Position numbers and translations under genes: made by a program
Shown here: one piece after another, positions 52,288-62,197 of the stretch
Numbering within the stretch: position 1 is the first letter of the stretch
Layout of the letters: each line of letters starts with the position of its first letter
Notes under the pieces: model-generated
Databases searched by the model: none
Told to the model about the DNA's origin: nothing
The model's input: only the letters and a program-made list of their open reading frames with translations
Assembly (NCBI RefSeq): GCF_030769565.1
Contig: NZ_JAVCAP010000002.1
Location: 124,001 to 188,000 of the forward strand
Direction: 5' to 3'
DNA: 64,000 bases
Origin: Methylophilus aquaticus
Lineage (GTDB): Bacteria; Pseudomonadota; Gammaproteobacteria; Burkholderiales; Methylophilaceae

Positions 52288-53400
52288 TTATTCGCCGCCC
52301 ATGCCTAGCCAATGCCCTTTGAGCGCGGCCACGCCATGCACGGCAATTGGTTCATCGCCACGCACATCTGCTTGGATGGTGAGCTGCTGGGCCTGCTCCA
52401 GAATGATCTTGACGGGTACCACGGCAATGCCTCTGGCTTGCCTGGTAAAGATCACTGCCTTTTCTCCCTGTCGTGCCACTGCATTCCTTGGCACTGCAAA
52501 GCTGGCATTTGTGCCTTGTGTTGTGTTTTCTACCAGTGCCACATCCACCAGTTGGCCCACAGACAGCTGTTCAGCCCCTTGCGTGATGCTGGCACGCACC
52601 TGGGTGGTCTGGCTATTTTTGTTTAACTGCCGCAGGATGGTATCGACTTTTGCCTGCAAGCCCTGCTTGGGGAGCGCGACGGCTGTGCCGGGTTTAAGTG
52701 CCAGAGCTTGATCTATCGGCACCTGTATCATCAGCCATAAGGGTTTGGGGTTGCTGATGGTGACAATCGGCATGGCCATATCGACACGTGCGCCCACTTG
52801 CTGGTGCTGTGCCATGACCTGACCAGCCATGGGTGCAATAATGGGTATGCCGTTGTGCATGCTGCGTTTCTGTGCAAGTTGCCGTACCTGGCTTTCGCTT
52901 AATCCTGCCAGCTTCAGTGTTTGCCTGTGCTCGTTTAGCAAGGCCTGGCTGGTCTCATAGGCACTTTGTGTCTCCTGCATGCGGCGCTGCGAAATAATGC
53001 CGTCACGGAACAGTTCTTCATCACGCTTCAGGGCTTGTGCATGCAGTCTGGCCTGGGTTTCACTTTGCAGATAGCCGCTTTGCAACGTGACGAGGTCCGG
53101 GCTGTTCAACTGGCCGATGATTTGTCCCTGCCTGACCGTATCGCCCACACTCACATTAAGTTGTGTAATCAGCCCGGCCTGTGCGACCGTCACTACCCGC
53201 ATTTGCGCAGGGGGCAATACTACTTCGGCTGGGTAGCTGGCAGAGCGTCCACTGGTTTGCACCTGCAGAAGTCCCCATTGCACCTGCATCTGCTTGAGTT
53301 GCGCCGCCGTGAGAGGCAAGATGGTGAGTGGTAAAACGTTGGCGGCCTGGGTTGTGAATGACAGGCACACGGTAAAGAGTGCTAAAAGCATTTTTTTCAT
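52288..53400 (-). CDS. czcB: RND periplasmic adaptor (membrane-fusion) protein, CzcB-type
   Basis: A 370-residue adaptor. A signal peptide (LFTVCLSFTTQAA) is followed by a barrel-sandwich domain (VVTVAQAGLITQLNVSVGDT…GQIIGQLNSPDLV) and a coiled-coil hairpin (residues about 105-165). The returning half of the lipoyl-like domain is IPIIAPMAGQVMAQHQQVGA. It links the pump to the outer-membrane channel and may pass metal to it. ATG 53400 has GGAG upstream and overlaps the czcC stop by four bases. Confidence 0.92.
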   Translation of the reverse strand: MKKMLLALFTVCLSFTTQAANVLPLTILPLTAAQLKQMQVQWGLLQVQTSGRSASYPAEVVLPPAQMRVVTVAQAGLITQLNVSVGDTVRQGQIIGQLNSPDLVTLQSGYLQSETQARLHAQALKRDEELFRDGIISQRRMQETQSAYETSQALLNEHRQTLKLAGLSESQVRQLAQKRSMHNGIPIIAPMAGQVMAQHQQVGARVDMAMPIVTISNPKPLWLMIQVPIDQALALKPGTAVALPKQGLQAKVDTILRQLNKNSQTTQVRASITQGAEQLSVGQLVDVALVENTTQGTNASFAVPRNAVARQGEKAVIFTRQARGIAVVPVKIILEQAQQLTIQADVRGDEPIAVHGVAALKGHWLGMGGE

Positions 53401-54767
53401 GGTAAGACTCCGACTGCCTGATTGTATTTGGCAATATTCCATTGCACTTGTAACTGCTGGCTGCTCAAGCTGCGCTCGGCTTCAAAGGCCAGCAGCTGCA
53501 ACCGTAATAACTGGTTTAAATCCAGCTCACCCAGCCGGTAGGCTTTGCGGGCAAGGGCTGCATTTTCCTGGGCGATGGCATGCTGACGGTTGATCAGTGT
53601 GAGCTCCTGACGGCTGACATGCAGAGTGTGCTCGGCTTCATGCAGGGTGTTATCCAGCTGTCGCCGCAATGTTTCGAGCTGGCTGGTGGCGTCGCCGATA
53701 TTTTGCTCTGCATTGGCCAGCAGCGGGGCGCGGTGGACTTCGCTTTGCAGCGGGATATTGATGGCGACCCCCATGCTGGCGTTGAACGCATAGTCAAAAC
53801 CACCCTGTATGGTACGTGCGCTCAAAGTCAGTTGCGGGTTTTGTCGCTGCTCTATCATGGTCAGGCTGCGTTGTCCCTCTGCCAGTTTCAGGCGGGCCTG
53901 TGCGGCCAGCCAGAAGGGCGCCTCCAGGTAGTCCTGGCGGTTTGACAATGGCTCTTCAATACGGGCCGGCATTTCTTGCAGTCCGGTGAGTTGCTGATAG
54001 CGAAATTGTGCATGCATCAGCTCAGCCCTGGCCGTCACGCCCTGGCGTTCAACCAGCAGCATTTCCTGTTCTGCCTGCATGACTTCCAGCCGTGCGACTT
54101 CTCCTGCGCGATAGCGTTTTTTCACATCATCGCTAATGCCCTGAAAGGTTTCATATCTGCGCGTATACAGTTCAAGGTCATTGCGCCTGAGGGCAATCTC
54201 CCACACCGCATTGCGTAACAGGTCTGCGGCCAGTTGCTGTAACCCGGCCCTATCCTGCATCAGGCTGTCATCTGCCAGCGATGACACCTGGCTACGTGCA
54301 TTTTTCTGACCGGGCAACCAGATTGGAATTTGCACCTGGGCTTGCCATTCACGCTCATCACGATTGCTGAGCAGGGCGTCATTTTGATGTGAAAACCCGA
54401 CAGAAGGCGCTTGTGGCACCCAGCTGTTGGCCATGGTGCGGCGCGCCTGCACCATGTGCTGGTGCGCCGTCAGTAACGCCTGTTGGGGATGGAGCGCAAC
54501 GACCTGCTGCAGTACTTCATGCAATTGCAGCCTGCTGTTGAGGGTGATTGTATCCTCATGGTCCTGTTCGTAAACGTCTGCGTCCTTCAAGCGTGTGTCG
54601 AACGTCCCTTGCGCATGCTGACTATTTTTAATGGCGATGCCATCAGCCAGTGCAGGAAAGCTCTGGCTCAAAGCCATGCCCAGCAAGGCGGCTAGCCAGG
54701 CGATACGCGGCCGGATGATGCGCGAAGAATAACGACAACCACGGGGTGTCTTCAAACAATAAAACAT
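53397..54767 (-). CDS. czcC: TolC-family outer-membrane factor, CzcC-type
   Basis: A 456-residue outer-membrane channel. An N-terminal signal (LAALLGMALSQSFPALA) is followed by two long helical repeats of the TolC/CusC kind (HPQQALLTAHQHMVQARRTM; AENAALARKAYRLGELDLNQ). It completes the CzcCBA tripartite pump. AGGAG stands five bases before ATG 54767. It begins 63 bases after the end of the His-rich gene and is likely cotranscribed. Confidence 0.9.
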   Translation of the reverse strand: MFYCLKTPRGCRYSSRIIRPRIAWLAALLGMALSQSFPALADGIAIKNSQHAQGTFDTRLKDADVYEQDHEDTITLNSRLQLHEVLQQVVALHPQQALLTAHQHMVQARRTMANSWVPQAPSVGFSHQNDALLSNRDEREWQAQVQIPIWLPGQKNARSQVSSLADDSLMQDRAGLQQLAADLLRNAVWEIALRRNDLELYTRRYETFQGISDDVKKRYRAGEVARLEVMQAEQEMLLVERQGVTARAELMHAQFRYQQLTGLQEMPARIEEPLSNRQDYLEAPFWLAAQARLKLAEGQRSLTMIEQRQNPQLTLSARTIQGGFDYAFNASMGVAINIPLQSEVHRAPLLANAEQNIGDATSQLETLRRQLDNTLHEAEHTLHVSRQELTLINRQHAIAQENAALARKAYRLGELDLNQLLRLQLLAFEAERSLSSQQLQVQWNIAKYNQAVGVLP

Positions 54768-54830
54768 AGATTCTCCTGAGTGTCACACGCAACGGTTCAC
54801 GCGGACGTGCGCCGTTGCAACCTTGTGAAA

Positions 54831-55262
54831 TCAGGCGAATGGAGGTGCGCGAGGCGCGTGTGGTGAACTGCTGGTGAGGCTTCGCCGCCTTGCGGACGGC
54901 GGTTGTCCCGACGGGTGGAAAATCGATGTGGAGAAAACCAGCGCAATCAGTGCTGGCAAGATGGCAAACAGCAACAGTTGACTGTCGATCTCTGACCATA
55001 TCTGCAACCAGTCTTTTTCACTGATGGCTTGCGACAGGCCGATGATCTGGCCATGCGATTTGCTGGCATGCACATGCCAGTGAAACGGGTGTTTGCGCTC
55101 TACGGAGGCTTCCTGCAATGCGGGGACCTCCATCATATGCATGTGCGGACCGTCATCGGCAGGATTCTCGCCCGCAGCATGCGCATGCATCAATGGCGCT
55201 ACGGTTTGCAGTAAAGCAAACCATAACGTCAGCAGCGCTATCCATGGACGATAAAATTTCAT
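54831..55262 (-). CDS. Small His/Met-rich exported protein, CzcI-like
   Basis: A 143-residue protein with an N-terminal hydrophobic signal (WIALLTLWFALLQTVAPLMHAHA) and histidine/methionine clusters, DDGPHMHMMEVP and KHPFHWHVHASKSHG. A second hydrophobic helix follows (LLLFAILPALIALVF), then a basic, Ser/Pro-rich tail. First gene of a CBA pump operon, the place czcI holds in Cupriavidus czcICBA. A periplasmic metal-binding or regulatory role is inferred. Sequence similarity to CzcI itself could not be tested. Confidence 0.72.
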   Translation of the reverse strand: MKFYRPWIALLTLWFALLQTVAPLMHAHAAGENPADDGPHMHMMEVPALQEASVERKHPFHWHVHASKSHGQIIGLSQAISEKDWLQIWSEIDSQLLLFAILPALIALVFSTSIFHPSGQPPSARRRSLTSSSPHAPRAPPFA

Positions 55263-55414
55263 GCTGCTAATCTACCAAACTTGTGCAGACATCACAATCG
55301 CAAAACAAGGGGTAAAAACCTGCTTAAGTCATTTGACGCGGTGGTTTTAGCATTTCGTAACCCTGTGCGAATCAGGTAAAATGGCTTCTTTTGCTTATCA
55401 TCGGATCCGGCAAC

Positions 55415-56359
55415 ATGGTGCTGACCTTTCAACAAATTATTTTAAAACTGCAAGAGTACTGGGATAAACAAGGCTGCACCTTGTTGCAACCGTATGACAT
55501 GGAAGTCGGTGCCGGCACCAGCCATACCGCAACTTTTCTGCGTGCCTTGGGCCCGGAGCCATGGAAAGCGGCCTATGTACAGCCAAGTCGCCGCCCCAAA
55601 GATGGCCGTTATGGCGAGAACCCCAACCGTTTGCAGCATTACTATCAGTTCCAGGTAGTGCTCAAACCAGCCCCTGCCAATATTCTTGAGCTCTATCTGG
55701 GGTCGCTCGAAGCGCTGGGCTTTGACCTAAAGGAAAATGACATCCGTTTTGTGGAGGATGACTGGGAAAACCCCACACTGGGCGCCTGGGGGTTGGGCTG
55801 GGAAGTCTGGCTCAACGGCATGGAAGTCACGCAGTTTACCTATTTCCAGCAAGTCGGCGGTATCAACTGTAAACCGATTACCGGCGAAATTACCTATGGC
55901 CTGGAACGTCTGGCCATGTATCTGCAAGGCGTGGAAAACGTCTATGACCTCGAATATTCGCCCGGTGTGAAGTATGGCGACGTATTCCACCAGAACGAGG
56001 TGGAGCAATCGACTTATAACTTCGAGCATTCTGATGTCGACTTTCTGTTCACGGCCTTTAATGCGCATGAAAAACAGGCTAAACATCTGATGGAAAATCA
56101 GCTGGCATTGCCAGGCTATGAGCAAGTGCTCAAGGCTGCGCACACCTTTAACCTGCTGGATGCACGTGGTGCGATCTCGGTTACCGAGCGTGCGGCCTAT
56201 ATTGGCCGCATCCGTAATCTTGCCCGCAGTGTTGCTGCCAGCTACCTTGACAGCCGCGCGCGTCTGGGCTTCCCGATGGCGCCCAAAGCCTGGGCCGAAG
56301 AAGTCCTGACCAAGCTTGAGAGTGAAAAAGCCGAACAAAACAAGAAAGCCGCCGCATGA
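55415..56359 (+). CDS. glyQ: Glycyl-tRNA synthetase alpha subunit
   Basis: The catalytic alpha chain of the bacterial alpha2beta2 enzyme, 314 residues. It starts [20 protein letters not shown] and has [40 protein letters not shown] and [17 protein letters not shown] 55415 is the family start; 24 bases upstream in frame are not conserved. It overlaps glyS by four bases. Confidence 0.98.
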   Translation: MVLTFQQIILKLQEYWDKQGCTLLQPYDMEVGAGTSHTATFLRALGPEPWKAAYVQPSRRPKDGRYGENPNRLQHYYQFQVVLKPAPANILELYLGSLEALGFDLKENDIRFVEDDWENPTLGAWGLGWEVWLNGMEVTQFTYFQQVGGINCKPITGEITYGLERLAMYLQGVENVYDLEYSPGVKYGDVFHQNEVEQSTYNFEHSDVDFLFTAFNAHEKQAKHLMENQLALPGYEQVLKAAHTFNLLDARGAISVTERAAYIGRIRNLARSVAASYLDSRARLGFPMAPKAWAEEVLTKLESEKAEQNKKAAA

Positions 56360-58455
56360 CATCCCGTAATCTGTTAGTTGAATTGTTTGTAGAAGAACTG
56401 CCACCTAAAGCCTTGAATAAGTTGGGTGAGGCGTTCAGTACTGTGCTGTCCGAGTCATTGAAGTCACAAGGGTTGCTGGACGCCGCTTCTGTAGTGACCA
56501 GCTTTGCCTCACCACGCCGCCTGGCTGCGCATGTGACGGCAGTGGCCGACAAGGCCGCTGACAAGCAGGTGGCGCAGAAGTTGATGCCTGCCAGTGTGGG
56601 CCTGGATGCTAATGGTCAAGCCACGCCTGCTTTGCTCAAAAAACTGCAAGCCCTGGGCGCCGAGGCCTCTGCAGTTTCGGGCCTGCGCAAAGAGCATGAT
56701 GGCAAAGCCGATATTTTGTTTTTTGACGCAATTCAGGCAGGTGCAACACTTGCTGAAGGCTTGAAGAAAGCTCTGGATGAAGCGCTGACCAAACTGCCCA
56801 TTCCCAAAGTGATGACTTACCAGATCAATGATGGCTGGGAAAGTGTCAATTTTGTGCGTCCGGCGCATGGCCTGGTAGCGCTGCATGGCAGCGTCGTGGT
56901 GCCAGTATCTGTGCTGGGCTTGAATGCAGGCAACACCACCCATGGACATCGTTTTGAAGCCAGCCAGCCAGTCATTACCTTGAAAGATGCAGACAGTTAC
57001 GCAGCACAACTGCGTGACGAAGGCGCCGTGATTGCCAGTTTTGCCGAGCGCAAGGCCGAAATTGCGCGCCAGATCAAGGTTGCGGCTGACAAACAAGGAT
57101 TAACCCCGATTGAGGATGAAGCCTTGCTCGACGAAGTGACCGCGCTGGTCGAGCGTCCGAATGTATTACTGGGTCAGTTCGAGCAAGAATTTCTGACGGT
57201 ACCGCAAGAGTGCCTGATTTTGACCATGAAGGCCAACCAGAAATACTTCCCGCTGCTCGATGCAAGCGGGAAGCTGACCAACAAGTTTCTGATCGTCTCC
57301 AACATCAATCCCGCGGATCCAGGTAAGGTCATTGGCGGTAACGAACGTGTGGTGCGTCCGCGTCTGGCCGATGCCAAGTTTTTCTTTGATCAGGACCGCA
57401 AGAAAACGCTGGAAAGCCGTCTGGCGGGTCTGGGTAAAGTGGTCTATCACAACAAGCTGGGTTCACAGAGTGAGCGCAACGAGCGTGTAGTGGCCATTGC
57501 AACCCTGATCGCCCAGCAGTTGGGCGAGGCCGGGTTTGTCGCCAAGGTGGCGCAAGCAGCGCGTCTGTCCAAAGCCGACTTGATTACAGACATGGTAGGT
57601 GAGTTCCCCGAGTTGCAAGGCATTATGGGCCGCTACTATGCCCAGCATGAGGGGTTGGCTGATGATGTGGCGTACGCGATTGAAGATCATTATCGCCCCA
57701 GGTTTGCCGGAGATGCCTTGCCACGCAGCCAGGTTGGTGTGGTGGTGGCGCTGGCGGACAAACTGGAAACTCTGGTGGGCCTGTTTAGTATTGGTGAAAA
57801 GCCAACAGGTGATAAAGATCCGTTTGCCTTGCGCCGTCAGGCCCTGGGTATCTTGCGGATGCTGATAGAAACCGATTTGCCTTTGGCTTTTGATACGTTG
57901 GTGGCGCAAACATTGTCAGTGTTTCATGGTAATCCTGAAGTGGCGGAGGCGATTCAGGCTTTCTGCTTTGACCGGTTGGCCGTGAATTTACGTGACCAGG
58001 GGGCGAGTGCGCAGGAAGTCGATGCCGTATTGGCACTCACGCCCAGCTTGCTCAGTGAAATTTCACGCCGTCTGGCTGCCGTGCAGGCCTTTGCCAATCT
58101 GCCGGAAGCCCCGGCATTGGCCGCGGCGAACAAACGGGTGAGCAATATTCTGAAAAAGGTAGACGGCGAAGTGCGTGCCGAGGTCAATGCCAGCCTGTTG
58201 CAGGAGTCGGCCGAAAAAGCACTCCATCAGGCCTTGGCCGAAGTCACCCCAAAAGCGGACCAGCTATTTGATGCGGGTGACTATGCAGGGTCATTGCAAG
58301 CACTGGCGGTGCTTAAGGCACCGGTAGACACTTTCTTTGATGCAGTGATGGTCAATGCAGATGACCCGGCACTCAAGGCCAACCGTCTGGGCTTGCTGGC
58401 AACCTTGCATCAGGCAATGAATCGCGTGGCCGATTTGTCCAAATTAGCGAGTTAA
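56356..58455 (+). CDS. glyS: Glycyl-tRNA synthetase beta subunit
   Basis: A 699-residue tRNA-binding and editing-like beta chain. The N-terminus [20 protein letters not shown] is typical, with [40 protein letters not shown] and a C-terminal anticodon-binding region. It is translationally coupled to glyQ (ATGA). A palindromic repeat follows the stop. Confidence 0.98.
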   Translation: MTSRNLLVELFVEELPPKALNKLGEAFSTVLSESLKSQGLLDAASVVTSFASPRRLAAHVTAVADKAADKQVAQKLMPASVGLDANGQATPALLKKLQALGAEASAVSGLRKEHDGKADILFFDAIQAGATLAEGLKKALDEALTKLPIPKVMTYQINDGWESVNFVRPAHGLVALHGSVVVPVSVLGLNAGNTTHGHRFEASQPVITLKDADSYAAQLRDEGAVIASFAERKAEIARQIKVAADKQGLTPIEDEALLDEVTALVERPNVLLGQFEQEFLTVPQECLILTMKANQKYFPLLDASGKLTNKFLIVSNINPADPGKVIGGNERVVRPRLADAKFFFDQDRKKTLESRLAGLGKVVYHNKLGSQSERNERVVAIATLIAQQLGEAGFVAKVAQAARLSKADLITDMVGEFPELQGIMGRYYAQHEGLADDVAYAIEDHYRPRFAGDALPRSQVGVVVALADKLETLVGLFSIGEKPTGDKDPFALRRQALGILRMLIETDLPLAFDTLVAQTLSVFHGNPEVAEAIQAFCFDRLAVNLRDQGASAQEVDAVLALTPSLLSEISRRLAAVQAFANLPEAPALAAANKRVSNILKKVDGEVRAEVNASLLQESAEKALHQALAEVTPKADQLFDAGDYAGSLQALAVLKAPVDTFFDAVMVNADDPALKANRLGLLATLHQAMNRVADLSKLAS

Positions 58456-58475
58456 ATCAGCATGCTTCCTAATTT

Positions 58476-58552
58476 CGCCATTCCTGCGAAAGCGGGAATC
58501 CATTTTAGGTTTTATACATTCAAATTGGATTCCCGCTTTCGCGGGAATGACG
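58476..58552. repeat. Palindromic REP/dRS3-like repeat
   Basis: Left arm CATTCCTGCGAAAGCGGGAA, then TCCA; right arm TGGATTCCCGCTTTCGCGGG, then AATGAC. The arms are near-perfect inverted repeats about 17 bases apart, so the RNA would form a long hairpin between glyS and gmhB. It resembles the ATTCCC-N8-GGGAAT elements common in betaproteobacteria and the core of the MITE-like elements at 4339 and 8635. Confidence 0.75.
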
Positions 58553-58579
58553 GAGTGAACAAATGAAGCTCGTACACCT

Positions 58580-59122
58580 ATGAAATTAGTTATCCTTGAC
58601 CGCGATGGTGTGATTAACCAAGACAGCGTCACTTTTATCAAAAATCCCAACGAGTGGATTCCGATCCCCGGCAGTCTGGAAGCGATTGCCTTGCTAAACC
58701 AGCATGGGTATCGCGTGGCCGTGGCCACCAACCAGTCCGGCATTGCGCGAGGGTATTTTGATATGGCGACGCTGAATGCGATTCACGACAAAATGCACAA
58801 AGCGCTTTCTCAGGTGGGCGGACGCATTGATGCGTTGTTCTATTGCCCGCATGCGGCAGAAGACGATTGCGATTGTCGCAAGCCAAAAACCGGCATGATT
58901 GAAGAAATCGGTCGCCGTTTTAATGTCGAACTTGCGCGTGTTGCGGGGGTAGGTGATGCTTTGCGCGATTTGCAGGCCTTTGCCGATGCCGGTTGTCAGC
59001 CAGTGCTGGTGCGTACTGGCAAGGGTGAAGAAACACTGGCGCAAGGTAACTTGCCAGCAAATACACAAATCATGTCAGACCTTGCAGCAGCGGTGCAATA
59101 TATCGTCAAGGGTGAAAAGTAA
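58580..59122 (+). CDS. gmhB: D-glycero-beta-D-manno-heptose-1,7-bisphosphate 7-phosphatase
   Basis: A 180-residue HAD phosphatase of ADP-heptose synthesis for the LPS core. It has the nucleophile motif LVILDRDGVINQDS, VAVATNQSGIARG, the zinc cluster CPHAAEDDCDCRKPKTG, and VGDALRDLQAF. The start ATG 58580 follows the repeat; the stop shares one base with the acyltransferase start (TAATG). Confidence 0.96.
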   Translation: MKLVILDRDGVINQDSVTFIKNPNEWIPIPGSLEAIALLNQHGYRVAVATNQSGIARGYFDMATLNAIHDKMHKALSQVGGRIDALFYCPHAAEDDCDCRKPKTGMIEEIGRRFNVELARVAGVGDALRDLQAFADAGCQPVLVRTGKGEETLAQGNLPANTQIMSDLAAAVQYIVKGEK

Positions 59123-59835
59123 TGCAAATGGCAATATTGACTGTGCGTGCCATATTGTTTTATATCGGCATGTTTGCGCTGTCTGTTCCGTTCTCCTTGT
59201 TGGCCATTCTTTTAATCCCGCTACCAGCAGTCACCCGCTCGCGCATGGTTAGTGGCTGGGCATTTGGCGTGATCTGGTGGCTGAAAGTCACCTGTAACCT
59301 GCGCTATACGGTCCGCGGCCGTGAACATCTGCCTGCAGGCTCGTATGTTATTCTTTCCAAACACCAGTCAGCCTGGGAGACCATTTGCTTGCAATGCATT
59401 TTTCCGCCGCAAATATGGGTGATGAAAAAGGAACTGATGATGATTCCTTTTTTAGGCTGGGCATTTTGGGCACTGGATGCCATCCCGATTGACCGTAGCT
59501 CTGGCCGCGAGGCACTGAAAAAATTGGTGATCAATGGCAAAGAACGGCTCAAGCGCGGCTTGTGCGTAGTGATTTTTCCTGAAGGCACCCGGACAGCACC
59601 AGATACGCGTGCCAAATATCATATCGGCGGTGCGTGGCTGGCCTCGCACACCCAGTCTGTTGTAGTGCCCGTGGCCCATAATGCGGGGCGTTACTGGCGT
59701 AAAAACTCTATTCTCAAATACCCTGGAGTGATTCAGGTGGTGATTGGCAAGCCGATTGAAACGTCAGGGCTTAAGGCAGATGCCGTGAACAAGCTGGTTG
59801 AAGACTGGATTGAAGCGGAGATGTTGCAGCTGTGA
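59122..59835 (+). CDS. Lysophospholipid acyltransferase (PlsC-family)
   Basis: A 237-residue 1-acyl-glycerol-3-phosphate acyltransferase-type enzyme. It has an N-terminal membrane helix, then LSKHQSAWETICLQ, a HxxxxE variant of the HxxxxD catalytic motif known in this subgroup, IPIDRSSGREALKKL and the VVIFPEGTRTAP box. In betaproteobacteria this gene regularly follows gmhB. It may make phosphatidic acid or act on other lysolipids. Confidence 0.9.
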   Translation: MQMAILTVRAILFYIGMFALSVPFSLLAILLIPLPAVTRSRMVSGWAFGVIWWLKVTCNLRYTVRGREHLPAGSYVILSKHQSAWETICLQCIFPPQIWVMKKELMMIPFLGWAFWALDAIPIDRSSGREALKKLVINGKERLKRGLCVVIFPEGTRTAPDTRAKYHIGGAWLASHTQSVVVPVAHNAGRYWRKNSILKYPGVIQVVIGKPIETSGLKADAVNKLVEDWIEAEMLQL

Positions 59836-60545
59836 TGGCACAGCAGTTACAACTGCCGGATGGGCAAACTATTGCCTATCTGCTCGATCTGCGCGTGCGC
59901 AAAACCATCGGCCTTAAAATCACCGCACAAGGGCTGGTTGTACACGCCCCCAAACGTATCTCGTCCAAGCAGTTGCAACAGGTGTTGCTGCAGAAAGCTG
60001 GCTGGATACAACAAAAACTGGCACTGCGCGCAGCAAACCAGGTCGCCCCCATGCAGTGGGTAGATGGCGAACCATTGCTATTTATGGGGCAGGATATCAC
60101 CTTGTCACTGATCAGGCATCCGACCAGCAAAGCCGTGGCGCTGGAGGGAAGTCAACTGGTCGTGCGCAGTCCCCATATTGGCAATCAGGCATGGGTGGCG
60201 CGCAAAGTGCTGCACTGGTATACGCAGCAAGCCTTGCCGGATTTTAGCCGCCGCGTACAATTGGTGGCCGCACAGATGGGGGAAAAGGTGACTTCTGTCG
60301 CCTTGTCCAATGCCAGGTCACGCTGGGGGAGCTGCAACAGCCGCAAACAAATCCGTCTCAACTGGCGCCTGATTCAGGCGCCGCCGCATATCATTCAATA
60401 TGTGGTCTGTCATGAAATGGCCCATCTCAGGGAAATGAACCACTCAGGCAGATTTTATGCGGTACTGGAAAGTCTGTTTGCCAAACACTTGTCTGCAGAG
60501 AAAGAAATGAAAGCGCTCTCGTCAATTTTGCATCGCATGGCTTAA
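59835..60545 (+). CDS. M48/YgjP-type (DUF45) metal-dependent hydrolase
   Basis: A 236-residue protein with the zinc motif VVCHEMAHLREMNHSGRFY, with His, Glu and His of HExxH and a third His in NHS. The arginine-rich SNARSRWGSCNSRKQIRLNW segment is typical of the YgjP group. Substrate is uncertain; the family includes proteins called SprT-like or M48 hydrolases. ATG 59835 shares one base with the stop of the acyltransferase gene; a GTG at 59832 is also in frame. Confidence 0.9.
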   Translation: MAQQLQLPDGQTIAYLLDLRVRKTIGLKITAQGLVVHAPKRISSKQLQQVLLQKAGWIQQKLALRAANQVAPMQWVDGEPLLFMGQDITLSLIRHPTSKAVALEGSQLVVRSPHIGNQAWVARKVLHWYTQQALPDFSRRVQLVAAQMGEKVTSVALSNARSRWGSCNSRKQIRLNWRLIQAPPHIIQYVVCHEMAHLREMNHSGRFYAVLESLFAKHLSAEKEMKALSSILHRMA

Positions 60546-60671
60546 ACGGTTAGGGCCATGGACTGATGATAACGGCTAAAAAATGAGGCTGCGTAGCTAT
60601 ACATCAGACAAATGGTTTGTGTCACGCCCTGAATTAGGCACTCTTTTTATTTGATGCATGCATTTAATCGT

Positions 60672-61637
60672 TCACACTGTTTTCTGCCAACCTAAACGAG
60701 ATTTAACCAAGTCAGGCAGGTAAGTTGCAATAATAAGCAGCCCTGCTAATGTCAGAAATAGCCATTTCACTGAATAGGCGGTCACAAATTTGGCTGCCGG
60801 AGTTTGTGATTGCACAAAGTCATAAAATGCCGGTTGGTCCACACCTTCGATATATTGTCCCTTGATATCCGATGCCAGCGCTTTCAAATGGTCCACATCC
60901 TGGCTGGATAAATAACGGTCAAATTCTGCGTAGGCCACCGGCGGGTCCGGATCGTCTTTACTGGCATCGTTGTAATTCACGCCGCCACCGGCACTTTCAG
61001 CAGCTGCGTCGGTGCCCCAATAGCCAATAAACTTGTTGTTGGCATTAAAGCGTTTGATAGGCGCAGGCTCGGAGCCGCCCACGCCGACAAAAATCACGTT
61101 TTTGCCGATGCGCACATCACTGATATCCAGCTTGTTAATGCCGTTAGCTTTTGGTGCTTCATCACCATCGGTAAAAAACAACATCTGCGCCGGAATATTC
61201 AGGTAATCAAACGTCGCTTCCGCAGCTTTCACGCCAAAGGTCATACGGCTATTGCCGCTCCAGGCCATACGCCATTCCAGGTGATTGATGCTATCAGTAA
61301 TGATGTCAAAGTTAGCGCACACTTCCAGTGGCATAAAGAGTAGCGCCACATTCTCCGCCGCAAATACACCCACGCTGACATAGGTGCCGCAAGGCGAGGT
61401 TTTCACCACTTGCTTCATCAAATGCTGGGTATAAGCCAGGCGCGTCGCCGGTTTATTGTCTATCTTGGTATCTTCCGCATTCATGCTCTGCGAAATATCA
61501 GCCAGCAACAAATAGTTATGTACTTCCTGCTTGAGCTGGATTTCCGGCTTGACCAAAGCCAGCACCAGAAAAATCATGGCACACACCAGAAAAGCAGTTT
61601 CGTAGTTTTCTTTTAGCAGACGAAAAAAGTGTTTCAT
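60672..61637 (-). CDS. mxaL: MxaL, methanol dehydrogenase maturation protein (VWA domain)
   Basis: A 321-residue membrane-anchored protein. An N-terminal helix (AFLVCAMIFLVLALVKPEI) is followed by a von Willebrand A domain with the MIDAS motif LLADISQSMNAEDT, and a C-terminal helix (WLFLTLAGLLIIATYLPDLV). MxaA, MxaK and MxaL are needed to place calcium into the periplasmic methanol dehydrogenase. It is last in this block and overlaps mxaK by four bases. mxaD does not follow. Confidence 0.9.
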   Translation of the reverse strand: MKHFFRLLKENYETAFLVCAMIFLVLALVKPEIQLKQEVHNYLLLADISQSMNAEDTKIDNKPATRLAYTQHLMKQVVKTSPCGTYVSVGVFAAENVALLFMPLEVCANFDIITDSINHLEWRMAWSGNSRMTFGVKAAEATFDYLNIPAQMLFFTDGDEAPKANGINKLDISDVRIGKNVIFVGVGGSEPAPIKRFNANNKFIGYWGTDAAAESAGGGVNYNDASKDDPDPPVAYAEFDRYLSSQDVDHLKALASDIKGQYIEGVDQPAFYDFVQSQTPAAKFVTAYSVKWLFLTLAGLLIIATYLPDLVKSRLGWQKTV

Positions 61638-62197
61638 GGCAACCCCTGTGGCAGGTTACTGATTTCTAGGCCGGACGGATCCTGTGGCACGGTTTTAATA
61701 TGTTTGGGAATCACGCCGTGCAGCAGGCTGAGGTTAAACTTGGCTGCCTGGTTAGCCGGGTCCAGCCTCAGGGCCTGCTCATAAGAAGCACGTGCCTGTA
61801 AATAATCAAACTTGGCCTGTTCCTGGATGGCGCCATCAGCCTCCACCAGACGTTGCAAGCCGGAGCGGAACAAGTGGTTGCCGATATTAAAATGAATCTG
61901 CGATTTCAACGCCTGGCTTGGCGCGAACATAGGCTCATCCTGCTTTTTGGGCGCTTCCAGCAACTGGCCAAAGTTCTGGCTGGCATGCTTGAAATTGCCG
62001 GTTTTACCCTGCTGGTAGGCGTCGGAAAACTTCTGGTGAAACGGGAACGGGTCACCCTCCAGCACCTCACCACGCTGCAATAAGCTATTGGCCTTTGCAA
62101 TGTGATTTACCTGGAAACCTTCGTAGACACTGCCAACCAGCCCCACGAACAGCAGCAGTCCCAACACCTGGTTTTTGCGCGTTAAATGGTTTTTCAT
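61634..62197 (-). CDS. mxaK: MxaK, methanol dehydrogenase maturation protein
   Basis: A 187-residue protein with an N-terminal membrane anchor (VLGLLLFVGLVGSVYEGFQV) and a TPR-like periplasmic part (YLQARASYEQALRLDPANQA…KFNLSLL). It sits between mxaC and mxaL with four-base overlaps on both sides, the conserved order. It is assigned by position, length and TPR character; its own job in calcium insertion is not defined. Confidence 0.87.
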   Translation of the reverse strand: MKNHLTRKNQVLGLLLFVGLVGSVYEGFQVNHIAKANSLLQRGEVLEGDPFPFHQKFSDAYQQGKTGNFKHASQNFGQLLEAPKKQDEPMFAPSQALKSQIHFNIGNHLFRSGLQRLVEADGAIQEQAKFDYLQARASYEQALRLDPANQAAKFNLSLLHGVIPKHIKTVPQDPSGLEISNLPQGLP

